From the NCBI GenBank assembly GCA_021848725.1, contig JAJZTS010000012.1, positions 1-45,433 on the forward strand: a DNA stretch of 45,433 bases, in the 5' to 3' direction. A model generated the notes under the pieces. That model did no database searches, was not told the origin of the DNA, and saw only the letters and a list, made by a program, of their open reading frames with translations. Each line of letters opens with the position of its first letter. Within the stretch, counting starts at the first letter, position 1. The translations under genes were made by a program, and so were the position numbers. The DNA comes from Pseudomonadota bacterium. Its GTDB lineage: Bacteria > Pseudomonadota > Gammaproteobacteria > Burkholderiales > Thiobacillaceae. Positions 32,622-40,784 of the stretch are shown piece by piece.

Positions 32622-33851
32622 TCAAGCAGCCGGCGCTTTATCCAGCTCAAAGGCCTGATGCAGCGCGCGTACGGCCAGTTCCATGTACTTGTCTTCAACC
32701 ACGACGGAGATTTTGATCTCCGAGGTGGAGATCATCTGGATGTTGATGTTCTCGGCGGCCAGGGTCTTGAACATCTTGCTGGCGATGCCGGCGTGGGTGC
32801 GCATGCCGACGCCGACGATGGAGACCTTGGCGATCTTGTCGTCGCCGATCACCTCGCGGGCGCCGATCTCGCCCTTGACGCTGTCCAGTACTTCCATGGC
32901 CTTCTTGAACTCGTTGCGGTGCACGGTGAAGGAGAAGTCGGTGGTGCCGTCGTGGCCGACGTTCTGCACGATCATGTCGACGTCGATGTTGGCGTCGGCG
33001 ATCGGAGCCAGGATCAGGCCGGCGACGCCGGGCTTGTCGGGCACGCCCAGGATGGTGAGTTTGGCCTCGTCGCGGTTGAAGGCGATGCCGGAGATGATGG
33101 GCTGTTCCATGGTGTCTTCCTCGAACGTGATCAGCGTGCCTTCGCCTTCCTCCTGGAAGCTGGAGAGCACGCGCAATTTAACCTTGTACTTGCCGGCGAA
33201 TTCGACCGAGCGGATTTGCAGCACCTTGGAGCCGAGGCTGGCCAGTTCCAACATCTCCTCGAAGGTGATGGTCTCCAGCTTGCGCGCCTCGGGCACGATG
33301 CGCGGGTCGGTGGTGTAGACGCCGTCGACGTCGGTATAGATCTGGCATTCGTCGGCCTTGAGCGCCGCGGCCAGGGCCACGCCGGTGGTGTCGGAACCAC
33401 CGCGGCCCAAGGTGGTGATGTTGCCGTTGGCATCCACGCCCTGGAAACCGGCCACGACCACGACATGGCCGCCGTCCAGATCGCGCCGCATGTTTTCTTC
33501 GTCGATGGCGAGGATGCGGGCCTTGGTATGGGCGTCGTCGGTGAGGATGCGAACCTGGCTGCCGGTGTAGCTTTTGGCCTTGAGGCCCAGGTCCTTCAGG
33601 GCCATGGCCAGGAGGGCAATGGTGACCTGCTCGCCGGTGGAAACCAGTACGTCCAGCTCGCGCGGATCAGGTTCCTTCTGAATCTCTTTGGCTAGGCCGA
33701 TTAGACGATTGGTCTCGCCGGACATGGCGGACAGGACGACGACGACCTGATGCCCCAGCATCTTGAATTTGGCGACCCGCTCGGCCACGTTGCGGATGCG
33801 CTCGATGGAGCCGACCGATGTGCCGCCGTACTTTTGGACAATCAATGCCAT
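32622..33851 (-). CDS. lysC: Aspartokinase
   Basis: A 409-residue enzyme that phosphorylates aspartate, the entry step to lysine, threonine and methionine. The amino-acid kinase domain opens [19 protein letters not shown] and includes [16 protein letters not shown] and [16 protein letters not shown]. Two C-terminal ACT domains carry allosteric lysine/threonine sites ([33 protein letters not shown]). The size fits the single-function betaproteobacterial enzyme. The start at 33851 is chosen by the conserved [10 protein letters not shown]; the open frame extends further upstream to 33983 without support. The tRNA-Ser gene follows on the same strand. Confidence 0.95.
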   Translation of the reverse strand: MALIVQKYGGTSVGSIERIRNVAERVAKFKMLGHQVVVVLSAMSGETNRLIGLAKEIQKEPDPRELDVLVSTGEQVTIALLAMALKDLGLKAKSYTGSQVRILTDDAHTKARILAIDEENMRRDLDGGHVVVVAGFQGVDANGNITTLGRGGSDTTGVALAAALKADECQIYTDVDGVYTTDPRIVPEARKLETITFEEMLELASLGSKVLQIRSVEFAGKYKVKLRVLSSFQEEGEGTLITFEEDTMEQPIISGIAFNRDEAKLTILGVPDKPGVAGLILAPIADANIDVDMIVQNVGHDGTTDFSFTVHRNEFKKAMEVLDSVKGEIGAREVIGDDKIAKVSIVGVGMRTHAGIASKMFKTLAAENINIQMISTSEIKISVVVEDKYMELAVRALHQAFELDKAPAA

Positions 33852-33988
33852 GATGGTGGAAACAAGCGCTTGAAAAAACGGCGATTCTACCCGATCCGGC
33901 CGGGCTGCCACCAGCGGCCGAAGATTGAAACTTTCACCCGCTGCCGTTAGTCTTAGGGTTGTTTCCTTACTGCACGGAGCCAAACCGT

Positions 33989-34684
33989 ATGCAACCGCAA
34001 TTCGACCTGTCCGGCTACAACGCCTCGGCCACCCTCGACGTTTCCCGCAACAAGGTCCTGCGCAACACCTACATGATGCTGGGCCTGACTATGATCCCGA
34101 CCGTGATTGGCGCCCTGGTCGGCATGTCCATGAACTTCGGCTTCATGGCCGCGAGCCCGATTCTGTCCGCTGTCGTCATGCTGGCCGTAATGATGGGCCT
34201 GTTCTTTGCGATCTCTGCCATGCGCAACAGCGCCATGGGTGTCGTCCTGTTGCTGGTGCTCACCGGCTTCATGGGCCTGATGCTGGGGCCAGTCCTGCAA
34301 GTGGCGCTGCACCTGAAGAATGGCGGCGAGATCATCACCTTGGCCGCGGGCGGCACCGGCGCCATCTTCTTGACCTTGGCCGGCATCGCCACCGTGACCA
34401 AGAAGGATTTTAGCTTCATGGGCAAGTTCTTGATGATCGGCATCGTGCTGCTGATCATCGCTTCTTTGGCCAATCTGTTCTTTCAGATTCCGGCCTTGGC
34501 CTTGACCCTGTCTGCTGCGGCGGTTCTGCTGTTCTCCGGCTTCATCCTGTTCGATGTTTCGCGTGTGGTGAACGGTGGCGAAACCAACTACGTGATGGCC
34601 ACGCTAGCGATCTACCTGGACATCTACAACCTGTTCGTAAATCTGCTGCAGTTGTTGATGGCCCTGATCGGGCAGCGGGAATAA
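33989..34684 (+). CDS. BAX-inhibitor-1/YccA-family membrane protein
   Basis: A 231-residue inner-membrane protein with about seven hydrophobic helices (for example [60 protein letters not shown]). The C-terminal signature [35 protein letters not shown] is the conserved UPF0005 motif containing the aspartates thought to gate proton/calcium leak in this family. E. coli YccA is a substrate and modulator of FtsH. GGAG is 9 bases before the ATG. It is divergent from lysC and is closed by a terminator at 34703-34731. Confidence 0.92.
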   Translation: MQPQFDLSGYNASATLDVSRNKVLRNTYMMLGLTMIPTVIGALVGMSMNFGFMAASPILSAVVMLAVMMGLFFAISAMRNSAMGVVLLLVLTGFMGLMLGPVLQVALHLKNGGEIITLAAGGTGAIFLTLAGIATVTKKDFSFMGKFLMIGIVLLIIASLANLFFQIPALALTLSAAAVLLFSGFILFDVSRVVNGGETNYVMATLAIYLDIYNLFVNLLQLLMALIGQRE

Positions 34685-34702
34685 GCAGTACTACTGCCTA
34701 AC

Positions 34703-34731
34703 AAAAAAAGGCGGCTGGTGCCGCCTTTTTT
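34703..34731. terminator. Bidirectional terminator between the BAX-inhibitor-like gene and tetR
   Basis: A 6-bp stem GGCGGC/GCCGCC with loop TGGT, preceded by seven As and followed by six Ts. It can end the plus-strand membrane-protein gene and the minus-strand tetR gene. Confidence 0.9.
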
Positions 34732-34763
34732 GTCGATGGTTACGAGGGGCTATGAAGGACCAG

Positions 34764-35378
34764 TCACCATTGCAGCGGCTCTAGGCCTAGCCCTCTGAGG
34801 TAGAGATTGAGGGTGTTCTTAACGAGATATTCGACGCCTAATTCGCCGGTCTGGTTTGGATATTGAAGGCTTTGGGCCAGAACGATCTCGCGTACAAGCC
34901 CAACATATGATAGCGCCGCAATTCGCCCATCAATGTCTTGTAATGGACCGGATTGCTGGATTTCTTTCAGGCTGAACTGGATGTAATCCGTCAGCCCTTG
35001 CCAGTGATTGATAAAAAACTGCTCTGATACATCGCTATTGTCGATCAGTGCGCGCAATTCGATGCGCACGAGATCCGGGTCTGCGATGCGGCTTTTAACG
35101 AAGACCACGGTCATTCGGTAAAGCACATTTGGAAAGTCAGGTGGGCCGGCTAGCACTGCGTCTACATAGTCATCGCGCTTGCAGGCGAATCCTTGGATCA
35201 CGGCTTCGTACAGCATTTCCTTGGACGGGAAGTGCTGATAGAGCACTGCGGGGCTGACTTTGCATTCCTCTGCGATCTCGCTGACCGAGACCCCGTGCAG
35301 GCCTTTTTGGGCAAACAGGCCTTTCGATCGTTCTAAGATGGATGTCTTGCGATCTTCTGCTTTGAGTCGTTGTTTCAT
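34764..35378 (-). CDS. TetR/AcrR-family transcriptional repressor
   Basis: A 204-residue regulator. The N-terminal DNA-binding domain runs TSILERSKGLFAQKGLHGVS and then VSEIAEECKVSPAVLYQHFPSKEMLY, the classic TetR helix-turn-helix with the YxxFxxKExL end. The C-terminal domain is helical and should hold the ligand and dimer interface. It is divergent from the five-gene operon at 35706-40762, and a 21-base inverted repeat at 35438-35458 stands 60 bases upstream of its start, so it probably controls both itself and the operon. The ligand could be a pathway product or precursor. Its composition is more AT-rich than lysC. Confidence 0.93.
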   Translation of the reverse strand: MKQRLKAEDRKTSILERSKGLFAQKGLHGVSVSEIAEECKVSPAVLYQHFPSKEMLYEAVIQGFACKRDDYVDAVLAGPPDFPNVLYRMTVVFVKSRIADPDLVRIELRALIDNSDVSEQFFINHWQGLTDYIQFSLKEIQQSGPLQDIDGRIAALSYVGLVREIVLAQSLQYPNQTGELGVEYLVKNTLNLYLRGLGLEPLQW

Positions 35379-35437
35379 GTTTTGCGTTTTATGACGTTGT
35401 GATCCATCTCATTAGAGGGCATGGGGCATCTATATCA

Positions 35438-35458
35438 AATAACTAGTCACTAATTATT
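35438..35458. promoter_or_regulatory. Operator-like inverted repeat O1 (near tetR)
   Basis: AATAACTAGT-C-ACTAATTATT: two 10-base arms around a central C, with 9 of 10 positions complementary. The size and near-perfect symmetry fit a TetR-type operator. It lies upstream of the tetR gene and likely overlaps its promoter. It matches O2 at 16 of 21 positions. Confidence 0.65.
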
Positions 35459-35560
35459 ATGATCCACGCGTCGGATCGGGTTGAGTGATAAGCGATCAAT
35501 GAGAAATTATATTGTAAAAATACTATATAGAATATGGCTATAAAGTCATTGCAAATTGAT

Positions 35561-35590
35561 TTGACGCAAAGTTTCTTCTCGTATTAATAT
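35561..35590 (+). promoter_or_regulatory. Putative sigma-70 promoter of the five-gene operon
   Basis: A -35 TTGACG at 35561-35566 and a -10 TAATAT at 35585-35590 with an 18-base spacer. The start would be near 35597, giving an approximately 110-base leader before the 35706 start codon. The region around it is strikingly AT-rich compared with the rest of the window. Confidence 0.6.
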
Positions 35591-35591
35591 A

Positions 35592-35612
35592 AATAAATAA
35601 TCACTTAATATG
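35592..35612. promoter_or_regulatory. Operator-like sequence O2 at the operon transcription start
   Basis: AATAAATAATCACTTAATATG shares 16 of 21 positions with O1, including the core TCACT. It is less symmetrical than O1 (5 of 10 paired). It covers the predicted transcription start just after the -10 box, a position where a bound repressor would block the operon. Confidence 0.55.
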
Positions 35613-35705
35613 CGCTAGAGCGATGTGCTGGCCTAGTCTGTGGCGGTGGTGAATAAACGCTGCGTGACAATGCGTAGCGAAAATATACAGGTTGGGAGGT
35701 ATGAA

Positions 35706-37025
35706 ATGACTACGGTGGTCTTGAACCGCACCTTGGGTGCGCGCTCGTCCCTTGTCTTTGCAGGCGATTACGAAGTGGTGGGGCCAGAACCGGCATTGGG
35801 GCACGAGGCGGTAGCTAGTCTAGCTGCGGACATGATCTTTATTCATTATCACCACCGGCATGAATTTGAAGGTGGTGCGAATAAAGGCTTATGGGGCTCG
35901 GTGTCCCGAGCAAGTGATGCCGCATACGATTGGGAGGAACTGGATCGTACGGTAGGCTCCGCGAACAAAAATTTTTCCTTAGTGGCTGTGTACCCCGTAG
36001 GCTGGGCGCACATGGTGCCCGAGCACTTGGGCGAGACGATTCTGGATGTCCCCCCGGAGGTTGTGTCGGACTGGGTATGCGCGGTGGTAGAGCGTTACTG
36101 GCAGCAGGTTGACCTGTTCCCGATCTTTTACGAAATGAATGTGTTCGACCTGTTCTTCAGGACGACGCATGGTCAGCCGTATGGCGATGAACAGAAGCGG
36201 CACATACTCGACTGCTTGGCGTTGTCGGCCGAAAAGGTGCTGGAACGTTGTGGCGAAACGGCCTATAGCAAACTCACAGCGGCCACCTTTGTGGAATTGA
36301 CCCAGTCCTGCTTTTACTGGATGAGCGAAGGCAAACTTATGGAATTGCCGCGCGGCTCGTCGTTATTGAATGCGCCGCTCTCGCCGCCTGATCTGCTTGC
36401 CACGGCACAAAAATTCGACGACGAAGCAGGGGTCGTACGCTACGTGCCGGTAATCAGGCAGCTTCTCCATCAACTGGTGTTCTGGAATGCGGACGACAGC
36501 GGCGCGATGGACACCGTGGGTAATGACATGTTCCGCATTTACGATGCGGGCTTTTTTCATCATCCAGAAAAAAATCCAAAAGGCTTCGTGCATAAGCTGA
36601 TCTGTGGCTGGGATGCACAGCCGCAGAATACCTTTGCTTATCTGCTGGAGCGCTTGCAGCCTAAGTTAGTCGTGCCGAGCTGTGCCGATCTTCTTGAGGA
36701 AAATTGGCGTGGTTTCCAGGAATTCCTGTCGGCGCCGCGTGTTGAGGACTATGCCAAGAAGGCGGTCAATGGGTTCGTCCTGGACGATATTTTCAAATGC
36801 ACCAAGCAAAGTGGCGTCACCTCGGCCGTCTACCCCACTGAACGCCTGCTGAGCAGTGGCCGCCGCCATGGCGGCGAGCCCCTCACAGTCAGTCCGATTG
36901 GGGAAAAATATCGGTCGATTATCAATAACTACAAATCCAATATTCAAAAACAGGGAGAACACTATGGAAGTGTTAAACAAAAACCAGCTTCAACAAGCGA
37001 GCCGCTTCACTATTCCGCAGGCTGA
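35706..37025 (+). CDS. Unrecognised 439-residue protein, first gene of the TetR-controlled operon
   Basis: A soluble protein of 439 residues from the ATG at 35706, which has GGGAGG six bases before it; upstream in-frame starts are less supported. I do not recognise the family. Residues 45-56 form a histidine cluster, IFIHYHHRHEFE, with His47, His49, His50 and His52 and acidic Glu53 and Glu55, which looks able to bind metal. A second histidine-containing stretch, FFHHPEKNPKGFVHK, comes later (about 285-300). The rest is a mix of helices with many aromatics; there is no signal peptide or membrane helix. Its last 62 bases overlap the next gene, so translation of the two is coupled. It could be a metal-dependent oxygenase or hydrolase, but that is a guess. 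Confidence 0.7.
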   Translation: MTTVVLNRTLGARSSLVFAGDYEVVGPEPALGHEAVASLAADMIFIHYHHRHEFEGGANKGLWGSVSRASDAAYDWEELDRTVGSANKNFSLVAVYPVGWAHMVPEHLGETILDVPPEVVSDWVCAVVERYWQQVDLFPIFYEMNVFDLFFRTTHGQPYGDEQKRHILDCLALSAEKVLERCGETAYSKLTAATFVELTQSCFYWMSEGKLMELPRGSSLLNAPLSPPDLLATAQKFDDEAGVVRYVPVIRQLLHQLVFWNADDSGAMDTVGNDMFRIYDAGFFHHPEKNPKGFVHKLICGWDAQPQNTFAYLLERLQPKLVVPSCADLLEENWRGFQEFLSAPRVEDYAKKAVNGFVLDDIFKCTKQSGVTSAVYPTERLLSSGRRHGGEPLTVSPIGEKYRSIINNYKSNIQKQGEHYGSVKQKPASTSEPLHYSAG

Positions 37026-38742
37026 GGCAAAGAAAAGCGTCGCTGATTTAGTCGTAGAGCATTTAGTCGGCGAGGGTATCGATAAGGTATTCGGCATCCC
37101 CGGCGGCGCAACCATCCCATTTCATGTCTCGCTCGAACGCAGTCCTGGTATCGAATTCGTTCTCACGCGACATGAGGGCGGGGCCGCATTCATGGCGGAC
37201 TGTTATGCGAGGACGTCGGGCAAGATTGGAGTTTGTTGCGCTACGACAGGGCCTGGTGCAACAAATTTAATTACCGGCGTGGCTGCGGCTTATGTCGATT
37301 CGATCCCTATGCTGGTAATCACCGGCATGAATTCGATCGAGGCATGGGGGCGCGGGGATTTTCAGGAATCGAGTCCCTACACGGGCGTGGATACCACGCA
37401 AATTTTCCGTTCTATTTGCAAGAGCTCAGAGGTCATCGTATCCGAGAAGAACTTGCAATTCCGCTTGCGTAACGCGCTGGCAACGGCCCTATCCGGTCGC
37501 CCCGGGCCCGTGCACATCGCGATCCCACGGAACTTATGGCACAAGCAGATAACGCCTGAATTGTGGGATCGAGCCCGATATCTTTCACATTCGCCGGCGC
37601 CCAGCAACGAAGATATCGCTCGCGTACTCGGCTTGCTAAAGTCGGCCAAACGACCACTCATTCTGTATGGAAGCGGCGCGAGCGATGCCGCAGCAAGCAA
37701 GCTGTGCGTGATTGGTGAGATGCTGCATATCCCGGTGATCACGACGCCGCGGGCGAAGGGAAAACGAATGCCCAGAATCACCGCTGCCTTGTTGGGAAGC
37801 ATGGGCATATCGAGCACGCCCGTGGTCGATCAGCTGTTCAACGACAATAGTTTCGACGTGGTTTTGACGGTTGGCGCAGGCTTCGGGAGCTATGCGACCA
37901 ATAGTTGGAATAATGCGTTATGTCCCGCTGGGACGATGATTCAGGTCAATATCGATCCCTGTGCCATTGGACGGATCTATCCGGCGGATATTGGGATTAC
38001 GGCCGACGGCGATAAATTTTCAGAAAGCCTGTTGCGCGAAGCAAAGGCAGCGAGCCAGGACATTTCCTTGGAACGGAAAAATTGGCTATCGAAATATAGC
38101 CAACAGGGAAAATGGCCATTCCCGGCGCCGTCGATGCATCGCTCAGAAACCGGGCCCTCCCCGGTGGAGATCATTCGCGCCGTCGATCAGGTGGCCGGCG
38201 AGCAATCCATCGTCATGGCCGATTCGAACTCGATATTGTTGTGGGCTACCCACCATTTGCCGGAGAGAGCCGGCCGCAGCTTCGTCAGCGTATGGGGATC
38301 GGCCAGCATGGGGCATGTGACAGCAGGCGCAGTCGGAGCCAAGCTGGCCAATCCGGATCATGATGTGATCGCGATGGTGGGCGACGGTTGTTTCCTTATG
38401 AACGGAAACGAAATTGCGACCGCAGCCGATCTGAAGTTGCCGATCGTTTGGATCGTCAATGCCAACCAGCAACTTGGGATGATCCACTACGAGTTGCGCT
38501 CCGGCACCGAGACCCGTTCCGCGACGCTGGAAAATTACGATCTTGCCGGGTTTGCCCGTTCGCTAGGGGCCTATGGCATTCGCTATCGGCCGGGGCAGGA
38601 TCTTTCGGCGATTATCCAAGAAGGGCTGCGTTTGGATGGGCCTACGGTAATCCAAGTCGACGTCGATCCGTCGTTGACGCCGCCAATGGGAATGAAAAAA
38701 GAAGGTTCCCGGCAGTGGCAGGAATATATCAACACTCTGTAA
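36964..38742 (+). CDS. ThDP-dependent enzyme of the acetolactate-synthase superfamily
   Basis: A 592-residue enzyme with three domains (N-terminal Pyr domain, middle transhydrogenase-like domain, C-terminal PP domain). The catalytic glutamate Glu71 sits in LTRHEGGAAFMADCYAR. The PP domain has the cofactor motif MVGDGCFLMNGNE (Asp474) and later NANQQLG (Asn499, Asn501). It is related to AHAS/IlvB. However, where AHAS has GMVRQWQ after NNxxLG, this protein has GMIHYEL, so the Trp that favours 2-ketobutyrate is absent. It probably uses different 2-oxo acids. The start at 36964 has a GGGAGA ribosome site and overlaps the upstream gene by 62 bases. No small AHAS subunit is in view. Confidence 0.88.
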   Translation: MEVLNKNQLQQASRFTIPQAEAKKSVADLVVEHLVGEGIDKVFGIPGGATIPFHVSLERSPGIEFVLTRHEGGAAFMADCYARTSGKIGVCCATTGPGATNLITGVAAAYVDSIPMLVITGMNSIEAWGRGDFQESSPYTGVDTTQIFRSICKSSEVIVSEKNLQFRLRNALATALSGRPGPVHIAIPRNLWHKQITPELWDRARYLSHSPAPSNEDIARVLGLLKSAKRPLILYGSGASDAAASKLCVIGEMLHIPVITTPRAKGKRMPRITAALLGSMGISSTPVVDQLFNDNSFDVVLTVGAGFGSYATNSWNNALCPAGTMIQVNIDPCAIGRIYPADIGITADGDKFSESLLREAKAASQDISLERKNWLSKYSQQGKWPFPAPSMHRSETGPSPVEIIRAVDQVAGEQSIVMADSNSILLWATHHLPERAGRSFVSVWGSASMGHVTAGAVGAKLANPDHDVIAMVGDGCFLMNGNEIATAADLKLPIVWIVNANQQLGMIHYELRSGTETRSATLENYDLAGFARSLGAYGIRYRPGQDLSAIIQEGLRLDGPTVIQVDVDPSLTPPMGMKKEGSRQWQEYINTL

Positions 38743-38753
38743 TGGGAGGACAT

Positions 38754-39692
38754 ATGCAAATCTGGTTGGATGGAAAAACATATCCGAGTCACGAGGCGCG
38801 TATTTCGGTAATGAGCCACACCTTGCATTATGGAACCGGCGTATTCGAAGGTATAAGGAGTTATCGAACCGAAGATGGCTTCTCGGCATTTCGTTTGGAA
38901 GATCACGTCCTGCGACTTTTTCGTTCGGCCGAGGCACTCGATATGCATATTCCTTATGAGCCGGCCGAGGTCTGTAATGCGGTCAATCGCGTGCTTGAAG
39001 CAAATGAGTTGCTCGATGCCTATATAAGGCCTTTGGTCTTTCTTGGCGAAGGTTCCATGGGCTTGGATGTAAAGGCACAGGGAAAGCGTAACCCGGTGCA
39101 TCTCATGATCTCGGCCTGGGAATGGCCAAGCTATTTCGGGCAGTCCATGCCTGGTATTCGCGCCATGCTCGCTGAGCACCGACGAGTATTTTCCAGTCCG
39201 ACTCTCGTGCAAGCCAAAGCGGCGGGGCACTACCTGAATTCCTACAGTGCCTATGCCAGCGCCAAAGCGAATGGCTACGACGAGGCATTGCTGTTGGATG
39301 ATGAGGGCCATTTGGCCGAGGCTACGGCCGCCAATCTATTTGTGGTCAAGGACGGTGTGCTGCGCACCCCATTCACAACCTCTGCGCTGGAGGGGATTAC
39401 CCGAGACACCATTATTACGCTGGCCAAAATCAGCGGCTATACCGTGATGGAGTCTCGCATCAAACCAGACGAGCTACTGGACGGCGACGAGGTTTTCCTG
39501 ACAGGAACCGCCTATGAGGTGGCCCCCATCATCTCCGTCAATGGCCAGGCAATCGGTGACGGCAGTGTCGGTCCGATTACGGCTCAACTCACGAAGCGAT
39601 ACCAGGATATCGTTCGCGCGATGCCACCGTCGCTAAGTCATGGCGATGGCATGGCGCTGACTGAAAAGGCTTATTACACGGCAATTCAATAA
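38754..39692 (+). CDS. Class IV (branched-chain type) aminotransferase
   Basis: A 312-residue PLP enzyme similar to IlvE. It starts MQIWLDGKTYPSHEARISVM and has SHTLHYGTGVFEGIRSYRTE near the substrate pocket. The Schiff-base lysine is Lys155 in QAKAAGHYLNS, and LDDEGHLAEATAANLFVVKDG follows in the normal place. It should interconvert a branched-chain or similar amino acid with its 2-oxo acid, so it can feed or drain the ThDP enzyme made by the neighbour. GGGAGG stands before the ATG. The gene lies 11 bases after the ThDP gene. Alternatively it is a paralogue serving a side pathway, because ilvE of primary metabolism usually lies elsewhere. Confidence 0.9.
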   Translation: MQIWLDGKTYPSHEARISVMSHTLHYGTGVFEGIRSYRTEDGFSAFRLEDHVLRLFRSAEALDMHIPYEPAEVCNAVNRVLEANELLDAYIRPLVFLGEGSMGLDVKAQGKRNPVHLMISAWEWPSYFGQSMPGIRAMLAEHRRVFSSPTLVQAKAAGHYLNSYSAYASAKANGYDEALLLDDEGHLAEATAANLFVVKDGVLRTPFTTSALEGITRDTIITLAKISGYTVMESRIKPDELLDGDEVFLTGTAYEVAPIISVNGQAIGDGSVGPITAQLTKRYQDIVRAMPPSLSHGDGMALTEKAYYTAIQ

Positions 39693-39752
39693 GGCCTAAA
39701 CGCAGCAGAAGTATTTTTTTGATTTATTGACAACGACATTGAAGGAGTAACC

Positions 39753-40121
39753 ATGAGTCAGCAAGAAAAAAGCCTGTTTGATCGTCTCGGTGGCAAAGAT
39801 AAGATCGCCCAAATCACCGAGGATGTTTGGCTAAACCATGTCAGCAATCCCGATGTTGCGACGCGTTATGCCAACAGCGATGCCGAGAAGGTGAAGGCGA
39901 TGGTCAATGAATTCGTGTGCTGGGGCACGGGCGGCCCGGTCGACTACAGCGGCAAAAACATGCTGGATGCCCATCGCACGATGAATATTACCCATCGCGA
40001 GTTCATGGCGGTGATCGACGACGTCATGCGGGCCCTGGATAAGAACGACGTGGGGGCACAAGAAAAGAATGAACTGTTGGGCCTGCTGTTCTCGCTGCGC
40101 GACCAAGTCATCCATCAGTAA
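39753..40121 (+). CDS. Group I truncated haemoglobin
   Basis: A 122-residue 2-on-2 globin. It opens SLFDRLGGKDKIAQITEDVW; GGPVDYSGKNMLDAHRTMNI leads to the proximal His81 in MNITHREFMAVIDD. The helix B pocket position that is usually Tyr in trHbN (FY at B9-B10) is VW here (Trp26), so the ligand pocket looks altered. Truncated haemoglobins bind O2 and NO and can detoxify NO or deliver O2. The partner genes suggest a role with an oxygen-requiring or oxygen-sensitive step. AAGGAG precedes the ATG. It starts 61 bases after the aminotransferase gene. Confidence 0.92.
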   Translation: MSQQEKSLFDRLGGKDKIAQITEDVWLNHVSNPDVATRYANSDAEKVKAMVNEFVCWGTGGPVDYSGKNMLDAHRTMNITHREFMAVIDDVMRALDKNDVGAQEKNELLGLLFSLRDQVIHQ

Positions 40122-40135
40122 GGGCGAGGTCGGCG

Positions 40136-40762
40136 ATGAAAGTATCGATCCTCGGTACGGGAAAAATGGGGAGCGCGGTCGGCCGCCAATTGGCGTCGGC
40201 CGGTTGGGACATCGTCTATGGATCGCGCGATCCTGATGCGAACAAAGGGAAATATGCCGAGTTCGAAAACATCACGGTCACAACCTACCCCGATGCGGCG
40301 GCGGCATCGGATACTGTGCTGATTGCAGTTCCATGGGCTTATGCCCTGGATCTGCTGCAGACGTTGGCGAATCCGCTGAAGGGAAAGATCGTCGTCGATA
40401 TGACGAATCCCTTGTCCCCCGATATCTCTTATTTGGTCGTTGGTGGCGCCGACTCGGCTGCGGAGCGGGTCTCGGCCCAGCTTCCCGAGTCGCAGGTGGT
40501 CAAGGCGTTCAATGCCATCACTGCCGATAATTTTCCAACGCCTTCCGCTAGCGGCGAGCCGGCGCAAGTGTTTTACTGCAGCGATCACGACGAGGCCAAG
40601 CAGGCCGCGCGGCAGCTGATCGAGGCGACAGGCTATGTGCCCAAGGATTGCGGTGCCTTGAGTAATGCGCGATACGTCGAGGCCATGGCTATGCTCTGGC
40701 TGCAGTTGGCCTTCTGGGAAGACAAAGGCTCGGAATGGGCCTTTAAGATCGTGGAGAAGTGA
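40136..40762 (+). CDS. Small NADP-binding oxidoreductase (F420-dependent NADP reductase-like)
   Basis: A 208-residue Rossmann protein opening MKVSILGTGKMGSAVGRQLASAG (GxGxMG at 7-12), followed by VYGSRDPDANKG, whose SRD suggests NADP preference. ITVTTYPDAAAASDTVLIAVP, VVDMTNPLSPDI and VVKAFNAITADNF match the NADPH-F420 oxidoreductase-like family, which also covers ketol-acid reductoisomerase-like folds. It likely reduces a ketone, ketol or imine made earlier in the operon. The gene is 14 bases after the globin gene and is last in the operon. It is unlikely to use F420 in a betaproteobacterium. Confidence 0.85.
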   Translation: MKVSILGTGKMGSAVGRQLASAGWDIVYGSRDPDANKGKYAEFENITVTTYPDAAAASDTVLIAVPWAYALDLLQTLANPLKGKIVVDMTNPLSPDISYLVVGGADSAAERVSAQLPESQVVKAFNAITADNFPTPSASGEPAQVFYCSDHDEAKQAARQLIEATGYVPKDCGALSNARYVEAMAMLWLQLAFWEDKGSEWAFKIVEK

Positions 40763-40784
40763 GGCGCCGAGGGTGTTCTGCCCA

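Noticed and set aside
32622-33318. Plus-strand open frames across lysC
   Set aside because: They are shadows of the aspartokinase coding strand, with no ribosome site or family match.
36964-38742. Calling the ThDP gene ilvB/ilvI and the aminotransferase ilvE
   Set aside because: The ThDP protein lacks the AHAS acceptor-site Trp, no small subunit is encoded nearby, and the genes sit in a TetR-controlled operon with a globin, so primary branched-chain synthesis is not supported.
40136-40762. A true F420-dependent reductase
   Set aside because: The fold matches the family, but no F420 biosynthesis genes are seen and the cofactor is uncommon in betaproteobacteria. NADP-binding oxidoreductase is the safer call.
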